A stretch of 32,875 bases of DNA, from NCBI GenBank assembly GCA_002373205.1, contig DFJV01000034.1:1-32875 (forward strand). The letters run 5' to 3'. This document shows positions 30,595 to 32,875 of the stretch, one piece after another. The first letter of the stretch is position 1. Each line of letters opens with the position of its first letter. The position numbers were made by a program, and so were the translations under genes. The notes below the pieces were generated by a model. That model ran no database searches. It saw only the letters and a program-made list of their open reading frames with translations, and was not told the DNA's origin. The stretch is from Treponema sp. UBA3662. Its GTDB lineage: Bacteria > Spirochaetota > Spirochaetia > Treponematales > Treponemataceae.

Positions 30595-31764
30595 TTAGTC
30601 ATGATACAAAACGGAGCGTAAAATTTCAAGACCGGCATCAAGTTCCTTCTGGCTTATGTTGAGCGGAGGAACAAGGCGCAAAGTGTGCTCTCCTGCAGTG
30701 CTGAACAAAAGACCTTTTTCAAGGCACTTCTTTTCTATTTCCGCAGGGTTAATTCCGTCCTGCATCTGAACACCGGTCATAAGGCCTTTGCCGCGGATTT
30801 CCGTTACTTCCTTTATGTTCCAGGAAGCAATGGTCTTCCTTGTGTATTCACCCTTCTCTACTACAGAAGCAAGGAAAGCCGGTGTGTTCACCGTGTTAAG
30901 CACAACCTGAGCCGCTGCACATGCCAAGGGGTTACCTCCGAATGTTGACTGGTGGTCTCCCGCTGTGTAGACATCTGCCGCTTTGTTGCGGAAAAGACAA
31001 GCTCCCATTGGAACTCCGCCTGCAATTCCCTTTGCCAGGGTAACAACGTCTGCATCTATGTCAAGCTGTTCACTTGCAAGGAAAGTTCCCGTCCTACCAA
31101 TTCCTGTCTGAACCTCGTCGCACATTACAAGGGCACCTGCTTCACGTGCAGCCTTTGCCGCTGCCTGTGCCCACTCCTTGTCCAGGGGAATAACCCCGCC
31201 TTCGCCCTGAACACATTCCATAAGAAGGGCACAGGTGTTGGAGTCAAAAGCTTCCTTTAGACCGTCAAAGTCATTGGCCTTGATTGTCCTAAAGCCAACC
31301 GGGTATGGAGCAAAACTTGCCGGATGGAATTTTTCCTGACCGGTAGCCTTTATTGTTGCAAGGGTGCGTCCGTGGAAGGAGCGTTCAAGCGTTACGATTG
31401 TCTTTTTTGAGTCTCCGCCTGTAAGCTGGCCGTACTTGCGGGCAAGCTTTATTGCAGCTTCGTTTGCCTCTGCACCGCTGTTGCCAAAGAAAACTCCGCT
31501 GTAGCCAGTGGCCTTGAGCAGGGAATCTGCATAGGCAACGCCAACGTCGCTTAAAAAATAGTTGCAGATGTGGATCTGCTTTGAAGCCTGCTTTGCTATT
31601 GCCTTAACAAGTGGTTTGTAGCCGTGACCAAGGCAGTTAACCGCAATGCCCGAAAGAAAGTCTATGTATTTCTTGCCGTTTACGTCTGTAAGGGTTGAGC
31701 CCTTTCCGCTTTTGAATGTTATGTCGAATGAACCGTAATTGTTCAAAACCTTTTTGCTACCCAT
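30595..31764 (-). CDS. argD: Acetylornithine aminotransferase
   Basis: A 389-residue class III PLP aminotransferase that makes N-acetylornithine from N-acetylglutamate semialdehyde in arginine synthesis. Motifs: LSGIAVNCLGHG (37-48), FGNSGAEANEAA (93-104; phosphate binding), FHGRTLATIKATG (130-142), DEVQTGIGRTG (216-226) and the PLP lysine in LAKGIAGGVPMGA (Lys245). Length and motif set fit ArgD rather than GABA or ornithine aminotransferases, and argB just upstream supports this. AGGAGAAAGAC precedes the ATG. It is the middle gene of a three-gene operon, 23 nt after argB and directly abutting the membrane-protein gene. Confidence 0.93.
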   Translation of the reverse strand: MGSKKVLNNYGSFDITFKSGKGSTLTDVNGKKYIDFLSGIAVNCLGHGYKPLVKAIAKQASKQIHICNYFLSDVGVAYADSLLKATGYSGVFFGNSGAEANEAAIKLARKYGQLTGGDSKKTIVTLERSFHGRTLATIKATGQEKFHPASFAPYPVGFRTIKANDFDGLKEAFDSNTCALLMECVQGEGGVIPLDKEWAQAAAKAAREAGALVMCDEVQTGIGRTGTFLASEQLDIDADVVTLAKGIAGGVPMGACLFRNKAADVYTAGDHQSTFGGNPLACAAAQVVLNTVNTPAFLASVVEKGEYTRKTIASWNIKEVTEIRGKGLMTGVQMQDGINPAEIEKKCLEKGLLFSTAGEHTLRLVPPLNISQKELDAGLEILRSVLYHD

Positions 31765-31787
31765 GTCTTTCTCCTGTAAAAAAAACT

Positions 31788-32675
31788 TTAGTATATCATC
31801 GTTCCAATACCGCGGTCGCTGAACATTTCTATAAGAAGTGAATGTGGAACGCGGCCGTCAATTATGTGTGTTCGTGGAACGCCACCGTTTCGCGCAAGCA
31901 TGCAGCACTCAATCTTTGGAATCATGCCGCCTGCAATCGTACCGTCATCTATAAAGCCCTGAACGTCTGCCAGGTGGATTCGCTGAATCAAAGAAGACGG
32001 ATCGTTTACGTCCCGGAGCACGCCAGGAACGTTTGTAAGCTGGACGAATTTTTCTGCCTTAAGGGCAACTGCAATCTTTGCAGCGGCAGTGTCTGCGTTT
32101 ATGTTGTAGCGGTTGGTGTCGCCTGTTTCGCCAAGGGCAACTGTAGAAACTACCGGGATAAAGCCCTGTGCTATGAGTGAAAGCAAAATCTCCGGGTTCA
32201 CTTCCGTTACCTCTCCTACAAAGCCCAAGTCTGCACCGTCCTTGTCAATTTTCTTTGCGCGTAAGAGACCAGAGTCAACACCGCTCAAACCGACAGCCTT
32301 TCCGCCTTCCTGCAAAATCATGCCGACTATGTCCTTGTTAAGCTTGCCGGTAAGAACCATCTGAACAACTTCCATGGTCTCCGCATCGGTGTAGCGCAAG
32401 CCGTTTACGAATTTGCTTTCCTTGCCAATTTTGTTGAGCATGTTGTTTATCTCAGGACCGCCGCCGTGGACAAGAACCACATGGATTCCTATCGTGTTAA
32501 GAAGAACAATGTCTTCCATTACGTCTGCCTTGAGGTCTTCGTTTAGCATAGCGTTTCCGCCGTATTTTACAACGACGATTTTTCCGCACCAGTGCTTAAA
32601 GTAAGGGAGTGCCTGTACAAGCACGTCCGCCCAGTGTTCATTATCCAAGCGAGGATCTTCCATATTTTCTGCCAT
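31788..32675 (-). CDS. argB: Acetylglutamate kinase
   Basis: A 295-residue amino-acid kinase that phosphorylates N-acetylglutamate, the second step of arginine synthesis. Motifs: VVKYGGNAM with Lys37, LVHGGGPEINNML, YTDAETMEVVQMVLTGKLNK and, near the end, GGMIPKIECC. The N-terminal extension with an LPYFKHW-type helix before the first strand is the arrangement of hexameric, arginine-inhibited enzymes, so feedback inhibition is likely. I start at the ATG at 32675, with AGGAA 7 nt upstream; the TTG at 32693 lies before that site. AT-rich DNA upstream (TATATATA near 32720) probably holds the promoter. argB, argD and the membrane protein form one operon. Confidence 0.93.
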   Translation of the reverse strand: MAENMEDPRLDNEHWADVLVQALPYFKHWCGKIVVVKYGGNAMLNEDLKADVMEDIVLLNTIGIHVVLVHGGGPEINNMLNKIGKESKFVNGLRYTDAETMEVVQMVLTGKLNKDIVGMILQEGGKAVGLSGVDSGLLRAKKIDKDGADLGFVGEVTEVNPEILLSLIAQGFIPVVSTVALGETGDTNRYNINADTAAAKIAVALKAEKFVQLTNVPGVLRDVNDPSSLIQRIHLADVQGFIDDGTIAGGMIPKIECCMLARNGGVPRTHIIDGRVPHSLLIEMFSDRGIGTMIY

Positions 32676-32803
32676 ATTCTTATTCCTATACAATTGCCGA
32701 TTAAAATTTAAAAACTATCTATATATAATCACAATTTTAAGTTTTAGTCCATCTGTCTAGAAAAAATCTATCAAGGGAAAAGAGGTTTAAATAATTTGAA
32801 TCC

Positions 32804-32875
32804 AGGAGGGGGAAGTCTCCCCCTGCGGCCGCACTTCGTTGCGTCCTACCCTCTCTGCGGGCTCAATCGCCGCCC
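32804..32875 (-). repeat. Dispersed repeat, copy 2 (inverted)
   Basis: Reverse complement of the unit at 2844-2914, nearly identical over AGGAGGGG..GCGGCCGCACTTCGTTGCG and TCCTAC, then diverging. It may continue past the window end. Confidence 0.8.

Overview
The window looks like a stretch of spirochaete chromosome, most likely a host-associated Treponema. The basis is the gene mix: an xseA-xseB-mutL cluster, many TPR proteins, an RsbU/RsbV/RsbW-type phosphatase, STAS and kinase trio, a beta-barrel outer-membrane protein remnant, several lipoproteins, and intergenic regions full of mosaic dispersed repeats. The genus is inferred from gene content; no 16S rRNA gene or other decisive marker is present.

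Layout. 1-2800: the 3' part of lysA, a 2H-phosphoesterase (2'-5' RNA ligase-like) gene, a convergent gene with U32-like features, and a decayed small outer-membrane barrel gene. 2947-6448: the xseA-xseB-mutL DNA-repair operon with a strong promoter only 6 nt from the xseA ATG. 6449-6829: palindromic repeats and the terminator of the next gene. 6830-13673 (minus): a signal-peptide TPR/coiled-coil gene overlapping a giant 2025-residue membrane-anchored repeat protein. 13862-16907 (plus): an operon of a membrane TPR protein with a nuclease-fold-like tail, a metallophosphoesterase with a variant first motif, and a ParB-fold protein. 16908-17736: a repeat island. 17737-20513: promoter, membrane GAF/PP2C phosphatase, STAS antagonist, HATPase and terminator, a compact partner-switch operon.

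20724-26029: an unrecognised minus-strand gene, then a LysR regulator divergent from a five-gene run: alpha/beta hydrolase, cyclophilin-like lipoprotein, exported aldo/keto reductase, exported flavodoxin, and an ABM-family monooxygenase. Three of the five products carry export signals although two belong to normally cytosolic NADPH- or FMN-dependent families. This is the best candidate for a little-described system here. 26150-26896: acyl-ACP thioesterase. 27116-27507 (minus): ssrA (tmRNA) with its own promoter and terminator; the last 22 bp of the tmRNA gene are duplicated exactly 200 bp away. 27508-28276: long direct repeats. 28277-29089: a lipoprotein gene convergent with argB-argD plus a membrane-anchored protein, sharing the four bases CTAG as overlapping stop codons.

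Two genome-scale features recur. Four genes have a good -10 box 5 or 6 nt before their ATG and no Shine-Dalgarno, so they may make leaderless mRNAs. One repeat lies in inverted orientation near both ends of the window (2844-2914 and 32804-32875). No CRISPR array, tRNA, rRNA or intact insertion sequence was seen.
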